The notes: generated by a model not told the origin, from the letters alone. A stretch of DNA of 64,000 bases from a bacterium (GCA_035528375.1 DATKYS010000073.1:1-64000), one strand, 5' to 3'. Shown: positions 42,175 to 50,808, numbered from the stretch's first letter. A program made the numbers and translations.

Positions 42175-42378
42175 ATGAACGAGAGTCGAGCGACGTTTCA
42201 GGGTGAGGTCGTCCACTGCAGGAAGACGTCCAAGAACGAATTCACGCTAATCGTGCCGAGAATCATGGTCGAGCGGGACCTCAAGCCAGATCAGTTCACC
42301 ATCAACAATCAGAAGCCGAAGAAGCTGATCTGGGAAAACACCGGCCCGGCGGGCACCCGGATCAGGGCGATAGTGTGA
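42175..42378 (+). CDS. small basic protein (67 aa)
   Basis: Starts at ATG with ACGGAGGGGAGT upstream and reads MNESRATFQGEVVHCRKTSK, then VPRIMVERDLKPDQFTINNQ and ends GTRIRAIV. The frame continues upstream to 41998, but the ribosome site decides this start. The G+C is somewhat lower than in neighbouring genes. It may be a small regulator or DNA/RNA-binding protein; no family was recognised. It is the only gene downstream of the palindromic promoter. Confidence 0.6.
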   Translation: MNESRATFQGEVVHCRKTSKNEFTLIVPRIMVERDLKPDQFTINNQKPKKLIWENTGPAGTRIRAIV

Positions 42379-42741
42379 CGAAGCGGTAGAGCCCTCACCC
42401 CGTCCCGTACCTAGCCGCTCTGATGTAGGGCGGCCCCGTAGGACGAGTCCTCTGCGGGCCGCCGTTTCACTCACCCCGGCCCGTGCTTCGCTGCGATGAC
42501 GTAGGGGCGGGCCTTCAGGCCCACCCTCGGGCGACCGTGGACGGTCGCCCCTACGGGTGGGTCGCGCGTCGTTCAGGCGTAGGGGCGGGTGTCCACACCC
42601 GCCCGGGATTATTTATCCACCGCCATGCACCTAAATGTAGGGCGGGGACTTTAGTCCCCGCCGTTTTTTCTAAACAGCCCTCATCCTCGTCCGCGCCCTG
42701 CAGTCCTCACGGCGGGAAAGGTAAACCGCGCAGGACGGCCG
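42379..42741. repeat. family-C repeat cluster between the small gene and leuD
   Basis: At least four units: about 42425-42465, 42501-42554, 42580-42608 and 42638-42669. The last, GGCGGGGACT-TT-AGTCCCCGCC with six T after it, would also end plus-strand transcripts. No gene seen. Confidence 0.75.
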
Positions 42742-43239
42742 TTACGGCTGCTCCGTTTTTATGTACTCCAACAGGCCGCCCGCCCGGCTGATCTCCGCCT
42801 CCACGTCGGAGAGCGGCACGCCCGTCACACCCTTCCCGGTGACCAGGTCGGTTACCTCGCCCGAGTCCGTGTCCACCTCGATCTCGTCCCCCTCGGTCAC
42901 GGCGGAGACTATCCCGGGGCACTCGAGGACCGGGTAACCCAGGTTCACCGCGTTGCGGTAAAAAATCCGCGAGAAGCTCTCGGCGACGATGCAGGCCACG
43001 CCGGCGTGCTTGAGGCAGAGGACGGCGTGCTCCCGGGAGCTGCCGCAGCCGAAGTTCTTTCCCGTGACGAGGATGTCTCCGTCCTCGACCTGGGCGACGA
43101 AGCCCTCCTTGCCGGGGACGAACTCCAGGGCGTGGGCGGCCATTTCGGAAGGATCGGTCAGCGGCAGGTACTGACCGTGGTAGATCTGGTCGGTGTCAAT
43201 GTCGTCGCCGACGACCCAGACCTTGCCCCTGAATTTCAT
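42742..43239 (-). CDS. leuD: 3-isopropylmalate dehydratase small subunit (LeuD / homoaconitase-type)
   Basis: Small swivelling subunit that completes the aconitase-type active site with LeuC. The 165 residues begin MKFRGKVWVVGDDIDTDQIY, and contain FGCGSSREHAVLCLKHAG, the conserved substrate-loop signature. The length is the short, archaeal-type form also found in many bacteria and shared with homoaconitase small subunits, so leucine and related pathways (methylthioalkylmalate, homoaconitate) cannot be told apart from sequence alone. It starts 15 bases after the leuC stop. Confidence 0.92.
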   Translation of the reverse strand: MKFRGKVWVVGDDIDTDQIYHGQYLPLTDPSEMAAHALEFVPGKEGFVAQVEDGDILVTGKNFGCGSSREHAVLCLKHAGVACIVAESFSRIFYRNAVNLGYPVLECPGIVSAVTEGDEIEVDTDSGEVTDLVTGKGVTGVPLSDVEAEISRAGGLLEYIKTEQP

Positions 43240-43254
43240 CGGGTCTCCCGGTTT

Positions 43255-44523
43255 TTAAAGGATCGAGGGATCGGTGATGACGCCGCGGGCGGCGCTGGCC
43301 GCCGCCGTGGCCGGGCTCGCCAGGTAAATTTCCGCCCCCCGCCCCAGCTTGCCCTCGAAGTTGCGGTTCGAGGTGGAAACGAGCACGTCCCCCGGGGCCA
43401 GCACCCCGTGGTGGCCGATGGTGCACAACGAGCAGCCGGGGTTGGTCACCATGGCCCCGGCGCGCATGTAAGTGTCGTAGAGCCCCTCCTCCAGCATCGC
43501 CAGGGCCACCTCGGCCGTGGAGGGGACCACGGTGAGCATCACGTCGGGGTGGACCTTCCCGCCGGCGCGGGTGAGCGCCTCGGCTCCGGCGCGGAAGTCC
43601 TCGATCCGCCCGTTGGTGCAGCTTCCGATGAAGGCGCTCGTGATGCGCTTCCCGGCCACACCGGCGGCTCCCGCCGGCAGCGCGTTGGTCGGGTAGTGGG
43701 GGAGGGCCACCAGGGGACGAAGCCCGTCCACCGAGTAGCCCAGCCTGGCCCGGTAACCGGCGTCGGGGTCCGGCGCCAGCGGCTCCACCTTGCGCCCCAG
43801 CCGCCCCTCCAGCCAGGCGTCCACCCGCGGCGACGGCGGGAAGAAGGCTATCTTGGCGTTTATCTCGGTCATCAGGCTGGCCAGGGTCAGCCGGCCGGCG
43901 AGGTCCAGCTCGTCTATGGCCTCGCCGGAGAACTCGACGGCCCGGTAGTTGGGAAGGTCCGTGCCGAGCTTGTTGATGAGAAAGAGGGTGAGGTCCTTGG
44001 CGCCGGTGGGGTAGGAGTATTTGCCGGTGACGACGACCTTGAGGGTGGGGGGGCACTTGAACCACAGGCGGCCGGTCTTCCAGGCGGCGACCACGTCCGT
44101 CGTCCCGCACCCCGTGGCGAAGCAGTTCACCGCGCCCAAAAGGTTCATGTGGCTGTCGGTGCCGATGACCACCTGGCCGGGGTAGATGCGGCCGTCCTCC
44201 AGGAGCACGTGCTGGCCGATACCGCGGTTGACGTCGTAGAGCGACTCGATACCGTGCTTCTTGGCGAATTTCCGGCAGATGCCCTGGTTCTCGGCGACCT
44301 TGGTGACCTTGGCCGGGGCCTGGTAGTCGAAGGTCATGGCGATGCGGGAGGGGTCCGCCGGTGGCGTGTCGCCGAAGTGCTCCTCGTACTCGAGGACGAC
44401 GTTGGGGCCGCCGAAGTCGCGCACCACCGCCAGGTCCACGTCCACCCAGACGCGGTCCAGCGGCTCCACGTCCCGCCCCGCCGCCCGCGAGAGAATCTTC
44501 TCGATTACGGTCTTCCCCGCCAT
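43255..44523 (-). CDS. leuC: 3-isopropylmalate dehydratase large subunit (LeuC type)
   Basis: [4Fe-4S] hydro-lyase subunit of 422 residues. Cluster cysteines lie in FIGSCTNGRIEDF and TNPGCSLC; the N-terminus MAGKTVIEKILSRAAGRDVE, substrate region GIGQHVLLEDGRIYPGQVVI and DSHMNLLGAVNCFATG match the family. The ATG at MAGKTV was chosen; a GTG two codons upstream is possible. Its ribosome site (TTAGGTGTTA) is made of the terminal repeat of the AT-rich element that ends only one base upstream, so the element lies where the native promoter should be. No leuA or leuB is nearby. Confidence 0.94.
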   Translation of the reverse strand: MAGKTVIEKILSRAAGRDVEPLDRVWVDVDLAVVRDFGGPNVVLEYEEHFGDTPPADPSRIAMTFDYQAPAKVTKVAENQGICRKFAKKHGIESLYDVNRGIGQHVLLEDGRIYPGQVVIGTDSHMNLLGAVNCFATGCGTTDVVAAWKTGRLWFKCPPTLKVVVTGKYSYPTGAKDLTLFLINKLGTDLPNYRAVEFSGEAIDELDLAGRLTLASLMTEINAKIAFFPPSPRVDAWLEGRLGRKVEPLAPDPDAGYRARLGYSVDGLRPLVALPHYPTNALPAGAAGVAGKRITSAFIGSCTNGRIEDFRAGAEALTRAGGKVHPDVMLTVVPSTAEVALAMLEEGLYDTYMRAGAMVTNPGCSLCTIGHHGVLAPGDVLVSTSNRNFEGKLGRGAEIYLASPATAAASAARGVITDPSIL

Positions 44524-47291
44524 TAACACCTAACTTTCTTTAGTCAAAGTACTTAAATTCTTCAGTAAGCAAACGATAAATTTCTTGTAACACTGTCTTT
44601 TTCTTTTCGTTTATTTCTTTAATTTGTTTATCTATATCATCCGCACGATTTACCTCTGCATATTTTTTAATTTGAACTATGCCTGAAAAAGGCGTAATGA
44701 AGTCTGGGTAATTGAAGTACTTGAAATAAGGCTCATCATCTAAACCAACAGATGGAACAAAGCTATTTACACAGTACTTAGTTTTCCATACTTCGTACAA
44801 TTTTCTAATTGAATCCACTAATTCCCTCGCCATAATCGGTCTTTTCACCACCTGGTTGTCTAGTGTCTTGGACCAAAAAGAATCAGGATTTGTAGGACAG
44901 AGTGGGTTGTCAACAAATACTTCTGGTGCACCATTAATCGGATTATCTGCCTCAAACTTCGTAACGACACAGCTGCTTTCAGCCAAACCGAAAGTAAAAC
45001 ACAATGAATAGAAGTACTTATTAAATTTCTCTGTAATGTTGGGCATCCAGATGTCGTACTGGTTCGCCCAAAGTGGATACCCATGAACAATTAGTGCCTT
45101 TGTCATAGCAAACCATGTAAATAATTTCTTAGATGAATCTAAATCATAGGCACAGTAACCCCTATTATCTGGAGGACCATTAAGTAATCTAGTTCTATTC
45201 ATACCCTTAAAATCACTATCTAGTCTGAACCAAACGTGTTCTTCGTGATTTTGTGTAAAACGGCCATCGTCTTTTGGCTTGATACGAACCGGAGTCTCAT
45301 CATCCATAAAACCTATGTATTGAGAGCTTGTAATCCCGTAGGTTTTTTTATTCTTTCTTCTCGGATCTTCAAGGGGCAAGCCACCCACCACATCAAGTTG
45401 TTGCTCTGCTTTAGTTCTACTTCTTTTAAAATCATACATCTTCTGACCACACCACTCTTTAATAGAGAGTCTGTCCTGAGTTAATTTAATCGTCTTACTA
45501 CCTCGCACAACCTTTTGTAAAGCCAAGTTTATCTCGTTTAACGAGCCCTGCCAGTTAATACATAAAGCATCCTTTTTCATTTTCGTATAGTCTTTCAACT
45601 TTACCACATTATTATTGCCATTATTTTTATAATTGTAGCTCCATATTGTAAAGGTAATTGGCCATTTACCGCCTATCTTGAAGAATTCTCTACTTGTCAC
45701 CATAAAACCCTTTTCAAACTTGAAATGCTTGTCAAACTCTCTTCGGAATGGTATGTAAGTTGGCCGAGGGATGAGCCAAGAAGTAGGCGTAAAAATCATC
45801 AATAGTGGTTTTATGTCTGGCCTTTCAGCGACCTGTAACTTGCAGATGTTAAGTATTTGTCCAAGGAAGGCGAGGTATCTCTCATTCCCCGCGTCCTTGC
45901 CCGTTAGCTCTAGAATGGATTCGTCAATTACATAATCTGCGCCGGTAGTCTTGCGGTATCTTTCATTTTCATCCGTGCTCTTGTAAGGCGGATTTAGTAG
46001 AAATGCAATTGGTTTATCAAGCTTTAAGTTATTCTCATTCAATTCATTTTTAATATAAGTCAAATAATCAAAAGCTGTTTTATCAAGGAAGTTTAGTCCT
46101 TCCCCTAGTGCAGTTTTAGGGACGATAGTGAAGCCAATTTTTATTTGATCTTCGTCCGCCTTCATCCTTCGCTCAATAATTCTTAATAAATCAGGATTTA
46201 TCTCTGAAACTATTTTGTGTTTTAGATGATTACGCCAGCTTGTTACAAGATTACCAGAGCCACCCGCTGGGTCAAGCACTATATACTTCTCGCTCAACTT
46301 CTTTTCAAAGTAATGATGTTCAAACCAAAGCGCGAATCTGCTTAGGTTATGATCGGTGAAGAACACGCCATGTTGCTTCGTGTATTCGGGTTCTAATCTG
46401 GTTATGACTTCATCAAAACGACTGAAGTAATAATCAACAGTCAACCCTGAACCCTCGTTAGTAAAGATGTAATATTTCTCGACAAACTTGCGGAATTCAT
46501 CATGATGTCTAGGATTTACAAAGAACTCTTCACTCCGCCTCCTGCCACTTTGAATATTGAGGTAAGCCAGTTTATTAGGTGCAGGGTCTGCGACAATTGA
46601 GGTGACGTCCCAGAATTTGACTATCGTGTAGAAGCAATGAATCGCCTTTAAAGGATCATCAAAGTAAGCCTTTAAAAGTTCAATTATTTGAATGAAGTTT
46701 TGAGGATTTATTTGGAGCCGCACCGAATCTAAGTGCTTTAGTGAATCGGCAAACTCAGCAATTCGGATGTTTACATCACCGCTAAATAATCCTTCGAAGT
46801 CCTCCTTTCTAAGACAAATAGCGGCTGAACTAATAATTTCCACAATTTGACCCTTACTTGTCTTTCTCGCGTTACTTCTACCTACTTCATTAGCCGCTTT
46901 ATGAGCGCTGGCTTTATCAGCTAAATCAAGTGCAAATTGCGGGATTGAGGACAGCTTCCATAAACCTATAAACTTATGTGCAATTACACAAACGGCTGAG
47001 AAATTCATACCCTTTTTACGGTAATGAAGCACTTGATAAAAACCGGGAAGCCAATCGTCATATTCAGTTTTCAACTCAATACCTAATCGCGATTCGATAT
47101 AAATATCTAAATTTTCTGCATCTGATTCTTTACGAATAGTACGGAAAATACTTGTAAATAAAGGATATACAAGATGATTTGTCGCATCCTCGGTTTTATC
47201 ACTTAATAGATATTTTTTAAGGTCTTCTAACTGCTTTTTCATACTACACCCCTAGCTACTTAAAAGTAGTTTTAAAAACAAGTAGGTGTTA
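44524..47291. mobile_element. AT-rich element carrying a single restriction-modification gene, edged by 9-bp inverted repeats
   Basis: TAACACCTA at 44524-44532 and TAGGTGTTA at 47283-47291 mark the exact borders where composition changes from GC-rich to AT-rich. One gene fills the interval. There is no transposase, and I could not see a target-site duplication. Insertion separates leuC from the HD gene. Confidence 0.6.
44540..47242 (-). CDS. single-chain restriction-modification enzyme (type IIG-like): PD-(D/E)XK nuclease plus N6-adenine methyltransferase
   Basis: A 900-residue, AT-rich gene. Residues 1-100 fit a RecB-type nuclease: D46, E56-L-K58 in GIELKTEYDD and Q70-VLH-Y74 (QxxxY). The methyltransferase follows: motif X-like HGVFFTDHNLSRF at 291-303, SAM-binding LDPAGGSGN at 323-331, and catalytic NPPY at 417-420. 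The C-terminal ~350 residues presumably recognise the DNA target. The order nuclease-methylase-recognition matches type IIG/IIL enzymes (MmeI-like). Recognition sequence not predictable. Whether the enzyme is an active defence or a transferred orphan is open; all core motifs are intact. Confidence 0.85.
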   Translation of the reverse strand: MKKQLEDLKKYLLSDKTEDATNHLVYPLFTSIFRTIRKESDAENLDIYIESRLGIELKTEYDDWLPGFYQVLHYRKKGMNFSAVCVIAHKFIGLWKLSSIPQFALDLADKASAHKAANEVGRSNARKTSKGQIVEIISSAAICLRKEDFEGLFSGDVNIRIAEFADSLKHLDSVRLQINPQNFIQIIELLKAYFDDPLKAIHCFYTIVKFWDVTSIVADPAPNKLAYLNIQSGRRRSEEFFVNPRHHDEFRKFVEKYYIFTNEGSGLTVDYYFSRFDEVITRLEPEYTKQHGVFFTDHNLSRFALWFEHHYFEKKLSEKYIVLDPAGGSGNLVTSWRNHLKHKIVSEINPDLLRIIERRMKADEDQIKIGFTIVPKTALGEGLNFLDKTAFDYLTYIKNELNENNLKLDKPIAFLLNPPYKSTDENERYRKTTGADYVIDESILELTGKDAGNERYLAFLGQILNICKLQVAERPDIKPLLMIFTPTSWLIPRPTYIPFRREFDKHFKFEKGFMVTSREFFKIGGKWPITFTIWSYNYKNNGNNNVVKLKDYTKMKKDALCINWQGSLNEINLALQKVVRGSKTIKLTQDRLSIKEWCGQKMYDFKRSRTKAEQQLDVVGGLPLEDPRRKNKKTYGITSSQYIGFMDDETPVRIKPKDDGRFTQNHEEHVWFRLDSDFKGMNRTRLLNGPPDNRGYCAYDLDSSKKLFTWFAMTKALIVHGYPLWANQYDIWMPNITEKFNKYFYSLCFTFGLAESSCVVTKFEADNPINGAPEVFVDNPLCPTNPDSFWSKTLDNQVVKRPIMARELVDSIRKLYEVWKTKYCVNSFVPSVGLDDEPYFKYFNYPDFITPFSGIVQIKKYAEVNRADDIDKQIKEINEKKKTVLQEIYRLLTEEFKYFD

Positions 47292-47298
47292 TCTTGCC

Positions 47299-47838
47299 CT
47301 ACTTGAACTCTTTCTTCAGCGCGTTGAACCAGGTGAAGTCGGCCTGGTGGATGATTATCGCCTCGGCGGTGCGGGGGGTCCTGTCCCCCTCGAAGGCGTG
47401 GGAGCCTATCATGTGGGCGATTTTCACCGGCAGCCCAACCGTCATCGCCAGCCAGACCCCGGTGATGGGGTGTCGCAGGTAGCGGCCGATGCGGCTCTTA
47501 ACGAACCCCCCGTCGCCCTTGCCGAACTCCAGGAGCTTCCCCACGTCGTGCAGGAGCGCCCCGGCGATGACGTACTGGTGGTTCACCTTGAGGTCGTCCT
47601 GGTCCAACTGGTTGATGACCCCGGCCATGGCGTCGGCCAGAAGCGTCACCCCCCGGGTGTGCTCGACGAGGGTCACCTGCGTCTCGATCTGGAGGGTGAA
47701 GGGTATTTCCAGGGCCTCCTCGAAGGTCCACTCACCCAGGTCAATCCCGCGCAGCCAGCACTCGATGCACATCTCACGCAGGCCTATGTCCTCGATGAGC
47801 TTGAACTCGGGGATCGCCTCTAAAAGCTTCTCGACCAT
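47299..47838 (-). CDS. HD-domain phosphohydrolase
   Basis: A 179-residue protein with metal-binding H60 (VTLVEHTRGV), H97-D98 (GALLHDVGKLLEF) and a late GSHAFEGDRTPRTAEAIIIH, forming a compact HD site. It resembles YfbR/PA-phosphohydrolase-like small HD proteins; substrate unknown, nucleotides being most likely. ATG with AAAAGGAG upstream. The AT-rich element begins eight bases after its stop. Confidence 0.85.
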   Translation of the reverse strand: MVEKLLEAIPEFKLIEDIGLREMCIECWLRGIDLGEWTFEEALEIPFTLQIETQVTLVEHTRGVTLLADAMAGVINQLDQDDLKVNHQYVIAGALLHDVGKLLEFGKGDGGFVKSRIGRYLRHPITGVWLAMTVGLPVKIAHMIGSHAFEGDRTPRTAEAIIIHQADFTWFNALKKEFK

Positions 47839-47907
47839 GTCGCTCCTTTTGGGGGGGCCCGATACGTGAGGATGGTATCACCTCCGGGGCCTGAGTGGAA
47901 CCCCCCG

Positions 47908-47932
47908 AAAAAAACCGCCCCCGGGGGACGGT
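47908..47932 (-). terminator. terminator of the citryl-CoA lyase unit
   Basis: On the minus strand ACCGTCCCC and GGGGGCGGT pair and are followed by seven T. Confidence 0.88.
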
Positions 47933-47958
47933 TTGAGAATCGGATCGAGGTTGACGAT

Positions 47959-48735
47959 CTACCCTCCATCGGAGCGGAGGGTCTTGCCGGCCTGGCCGCC
48001 GTACTCGCAATCCTCGACGACTATCTTGCGCATGGGCTTGAAGGCGGTGCGCTCCTCGTGGACGTGGGCGATGAGGCCGGGGAACCGGGCCAGGGCGAAG
48101 ACGAGGTTTCCGACCTCGGGCGGGAAGCCCAGCTCGCAGAGAACGGCGGCGATGGCGCCGTCCACGTTCAGGGGCATCTTGTGCCCCACGTCCTCGGAGA
48201 GCGCGTCGGCCAGGGCGAGGGCGTAGGCGCAGTAGCGGCCGTGGAATCCGTGCTCCCGGGCCAGGGACAAAATGCGCTGTGTGCGCGGGTCTTTGTTGTG
48301 GTAGCGGTGGCCGAAGCCGAAGAGGACGCGCTTGGAGTCGCGGGCCGCCTTCACCGCCGCCTTGGCCGCCTCCACGATTTCCCCCGCGTCCTCGGGTATG
48401 CCGGAGAAGGCGCGCATGGCGTTCTCGATGGCGCCGCCGTGGTAGTCGGAGATGGTGGCGATCCCGCCCGCCGCCGCCTGCACCAGCGGGACGCCGGTGG
48501 AGGCCATGGTGCGGGCCACCTGGGTCGAGGGCGGCGTGACGCCGTGGTCCACCGAGCTGGCCAGTACGGCGTCGAAGAGCCGGGCCTCCGCCTCGACGGG
48601 CAGCCGGCCCATCACGGCCAGGAAGGCCACCGAGGTGAAGGGGACCGCCCCGATGAGCTCGTCGAGGGCGTACCCCCTCAGCGTCAAGCGGTTCGGCTCC
48701 ACCCGGGTGATTTTGGTGATCCACTTCTCACCCAC
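47959..48735 (-). CDS. citryl-CoA lyase (short citrate-synthase fold)
   Basis: A 258-residue protein of the citrate-synthase superfamily that is much shorter than true citrate synthase (~430) and matches citryl-CoA lyase or the C-terminal third of ATP-citrate lyase. Active-site residues appear as H64 (SSVDHGVTPPS), H99 (ISDYHGGAIENAM), H143 in GFGHRYHNKDPRT and D192 in PLNVDGAIAAVL. It could cleave citryl-CoA to acetyl-CoA and oxaloacetate, or work on malyl/citramalyl-CoA. GTG start with GGAGGTCGC upstream. Its partner is the SCS-alpha-like gene 30 bases upstream. Confidence 0.88.
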   Translation of the reverse strand: MGEKWITKITRVEPNRLTLRGYALDELIGAVPFTSVAFLAVMGRLPVEAEARLFDAVLASSVDHGVTPPSTQVARTMASTGVPLVQAAAGGIATISDYHGGAIENAMRAFSGIPEDAGEIVEAAKAAVKAARDSKRVLFGFGHRYHNKDPRTQRILSLAREHGFHGRYCAYALALADALSEDVGHKMPLNVDGAIAAVLCELGFPPEVGNLVFALARFPGLIAHVHEERTAFKPMRKIVVEDCEYGGQAGKTLRSDGG

Positions 48736-48765
48736 GCGACCTCCGATCGGTGTTGACGGAACACT

Positions 48766-49680
48766 TTAGCCGCCGACGCGGCCGCCCTCGATGACGTGGG
48801 GCTCGTTGGCGGGCTCGATGCCGAGCTCGGAGAGAATACGCGGGATGTCGGCGAAGGTTTTGGCGATGCGGGCCCCGGCGCCCTCGAGAGCCTCAAGTTT
48901 GCTATCGGCCGTGCCCATGCGCCCCTCGACGATGGCTCCGGCGTGGCCCATGCGTTTTCCGGGCGGGGCGAAGACGCCGCCGATCATGGCCACCACCGGC
49001 TTCTTCATCGCCCGGACGGCCGGGGCGGCCAGCTCCTCGTAAATCCCGCCTATCTCACCGGTGATGACCACGGCGTCGGTCCCGTCGTCGGCGTCGAAGA
49101 GCGGCAGGAGGTCGTTGTAAGTCGAGCCCAGAACCGGATCGCCGCCCATCCCCACGCAGGTTGATTCGCCGTAGCCCGACCGGGTCAGCGTGTCGGCGAT
49201 GTAGTAGGTGATGGAGCCGGAGCGGGAAAGTGTGCCGACGCGGCCCCGCTCGAAGGCCAGCGGAGGGATGATGCCCACGTTGCAGCGGCCCGGGGAGATG
49301 ACCCCCGCCGTGTTGCCCCCGAGGACCCGGGTGCCGCTCTTCTCGCTCTCCTCGCGCAGGCGGAGCATGTCGTGGACCGGGATGTGCTCGGGGACGACGA
49401 CGACCAGTCTCATGCCGGCGCGGCAGGCCTCCACGGCGGAATCCAAAACGTAGCGGGCCGGGAGGAACAGGACGCTCACGTCGGCCCCGGTGGCCTCCAC
49501 CGCATCGGCCACGGTGTCGAAGACCGGTACCCCTTCGACCTCCTGGCCGCCCTTGCCGGGGGAGGTGCCGGCGACGACGCGGGTGCCGTAGGAGAGCATC
49601 CGGGAGGCGTGGAAGCGGCCGGTCTTGCCGGTGATGCCCTGGACCAGGACGCGGGAGTTCTCGTCTATGAGGATGGCCAC
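48766..49680 (-). CDS. succinyl-CoA-synthetase alpha-like subunit
   Basis: A 304-residue protein with the CoA-ligase alpha fold: ILIDENSRVLVQGITGKTGR at the N-terminus, CoA-binding GTSPGKGGQEVEGVPVFDT, and the phosphohistidine H246 in GKRMGHAGAIVEG (the same number as in E. coli SucD). It could be SucD, citryl-CoA synthetase small subunit or the N-terminal part of ATP-citrate lyase A. The adjoining citryl-CoA lyase makes a citrate or malate-CoA role more likely than the ordinary TCA step. No beta subunit is present. GTG start with GGGGAGCCCC. Confidence 0.88.
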   Translation of the reverse strand: MAILIDENSRVLVQGITGKTGRFHASRMLSYGTRVVAGTSPGKGGQEVEGVPVFDTVADAVEATGADVSVLFLPARYVLDSAVEACRAGMRLVVVVPEHIPVHDMLRLREESEKSGTRVLGGNTAGVISPGRCNVGIIPPLAFERGRVGTLSRSGSITYYIADTLTRSGYGESTCVGMGGDPVLGSTYNDLLPLFDADDGTDAVVITGEIGGIYEELAAPAVRAMKKPVVAMIGGVFAPPGKRMGHAGAIVEGRMGTADSKLEALEGAGARIAKTFADIPRILSELGIEPANEPHVIEGGRVGG

Positions 49681-50058
49681 GGGGCTCCCCCTGGTTGAAA
49701 TTGACGGCGGTGAAGGTAGCAGAGGCGGGCTTTCAAGTCAACCGGCCCGGTCCCACCCGAGGAGCCCATGACACGTGTGGCAGCCGGGTCTTGCAGGTCA
49801 TCGTCGTTCAACGGCCGTCAGCGGGGTCTCCAAACCCTCCCGTGCATCAAAAAACGATGCTGTTAAAAAAGACGCCCCCTCCGACGTCTCCGCAGTGAGT
49901 TATCCTTGCAAGCCCTCCCTCACCCCTGCACCGGGGGGACCGGTGGGCATTAAAAAAACGCCCGACCGGACGTGCCTGGAATATCGCAGCGGATGCGATC
50001 CGCAATACCGCAGGCAACATTAAAAGACGCCCGACCAGACGCGCCCGGCGACCGGCCG
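49681..50058. other. intergenic region with minus-strand terminators
   Basis: No gene seen. On the minus strand two similar hairpins built on CGTCCGGTCGGGCG-like and CGTCTGGTCGGGCG-like sequence (49952-49973 with seven T, and about 50021-50042 with four T) would end transcription of the lipoprotein gene at 50059. Confidence 0.6.
49952..49973 (-). terminator. downstream terminator of the lipoprotein gene
   Basis: ACGTCCG/CGGGCGT hairpin (one G-T pair) followed by seven T on the minus strand. Confidence 0.65.
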
Positions 50059-50640
50059 CTACTCCTCCGGCTCCTCGGGGACCTGGATGGGCAGGGTCAC
50101 CTCGGCCATGAGGCTATCGGGCAGGCCCTCGGTGCCCCAGTTCAGGAAGTAGTCGCAGGCGGTGCCGGTAATCTCGAAGCCGGCCTTCTCGGCCCAGGCG
50201 GCGAGCTCCTCGTGCTCCCAGGCGCGTGTTTCGGACCAGGGGCCGCTGGTTTCCAGGTAGGCCACCAGCCGCTCGGGGAGATTCTGGGTCGAGAGGTCCC
50301 CCCAGGGGTTGACCTCGGACGACACGCACACCCCGACCTGGTACCGGGCGCGGCCGTCGTCCCCCTTCCCGAGGTAGCGGATGAAGGGAGGGCCGGCCGG
50401 GGCGACCCCGTGGGCGGCGAGCTCCGTGTCCAGCCCGGCGAGGGCGTCCATGCCGTCGGTGTACTCCCCCGTCCGCTCCCGGAGGAGGGCGGAGGCCGAC
50501 TGGAGGTACATGGTGCTGAACTCGAGGACCGGTTCGACCGTGTCCGTCGTCCGCTCCGTCTCCGGCTCCTCCGACTCGCACGCGCAGAGTGCCGCCAGAA
50601 GCACCGACGCCGCGACCACTATGGACCAACGTGAGCGCAA
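50059..50640 (-). CDS. lipoprotein with GyrI-like effector-binding domain
   Basis: A 193-residue protein from TTG, with GGATAAGGAGGACCC upstream. The signal SIVVAASVLLAALCAC gives a lipidated Cys. The C-terminal half (RARYQVGVCVSSEVNPWGDL to SLMAEVTLPIQ) resembles GyrI/effector-binding (SOUL-like) domains, which bind small molecules. No DNA-binding part is attached, so it probably senses or sequesters a ligand in the periplasm. Function unknown. Alone, followed by terminators. Confidence 0.72.
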   Translation of the reverse strand: MRSRWSIVVAASVLLAALCACESEEPETERTTDTVEPVLEFSTMYLQSASALLRERTGEYTDGMDALAGLDTELAAHGVAPAGPPFIRYLGKGDDGRARYQVGVCVSSEVNPWGDLSTQNLPERLVAYLETSGPWSETRAWEHEELAAWAEKAGFEITGTACDYFLNWGTEGLPDSLMAEVTLPIQVPEEPEE

Positions 50641-50699
50641 GGGTCCTCCTTATCCGCAGAGGGTATGGTAGCGGGACCGGTGCCGGCTGTCAAGAGCCC

Positions 50700-50726
50700 A
50701 AAAGGGCGACCCGGTGGACCGCCTTA
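50700..50726 (-). terminator. second terminator copy in a duplicated hairpin pair
   Basis: On the minus strand GGCGGTCC-ACC-GGGTCGCC followed by CTTTT; near-duplicate of the hairpin at 50763-50788. Confidence 0.65.
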
Positions 50727-50762
50727 AAAAGGCGTCGAATGCGACTGCGGTTTTTTTCGCGG

Positions 50763-50788
50763 AAAAAGGCGGCCCGGTGGACCGCCTT
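50763..50788 (-). terminator. terminator of the beta-helix gene
   Basis: On the minus strand GGCGGTCC-ACC-GGGCCGCC followed by five T, 20 bases after the stop of the beta-helix gene. Confidence 0.75.
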
Positions 50789-50808
50789 AAACATCCTTAA
50801 AGCGCGGA

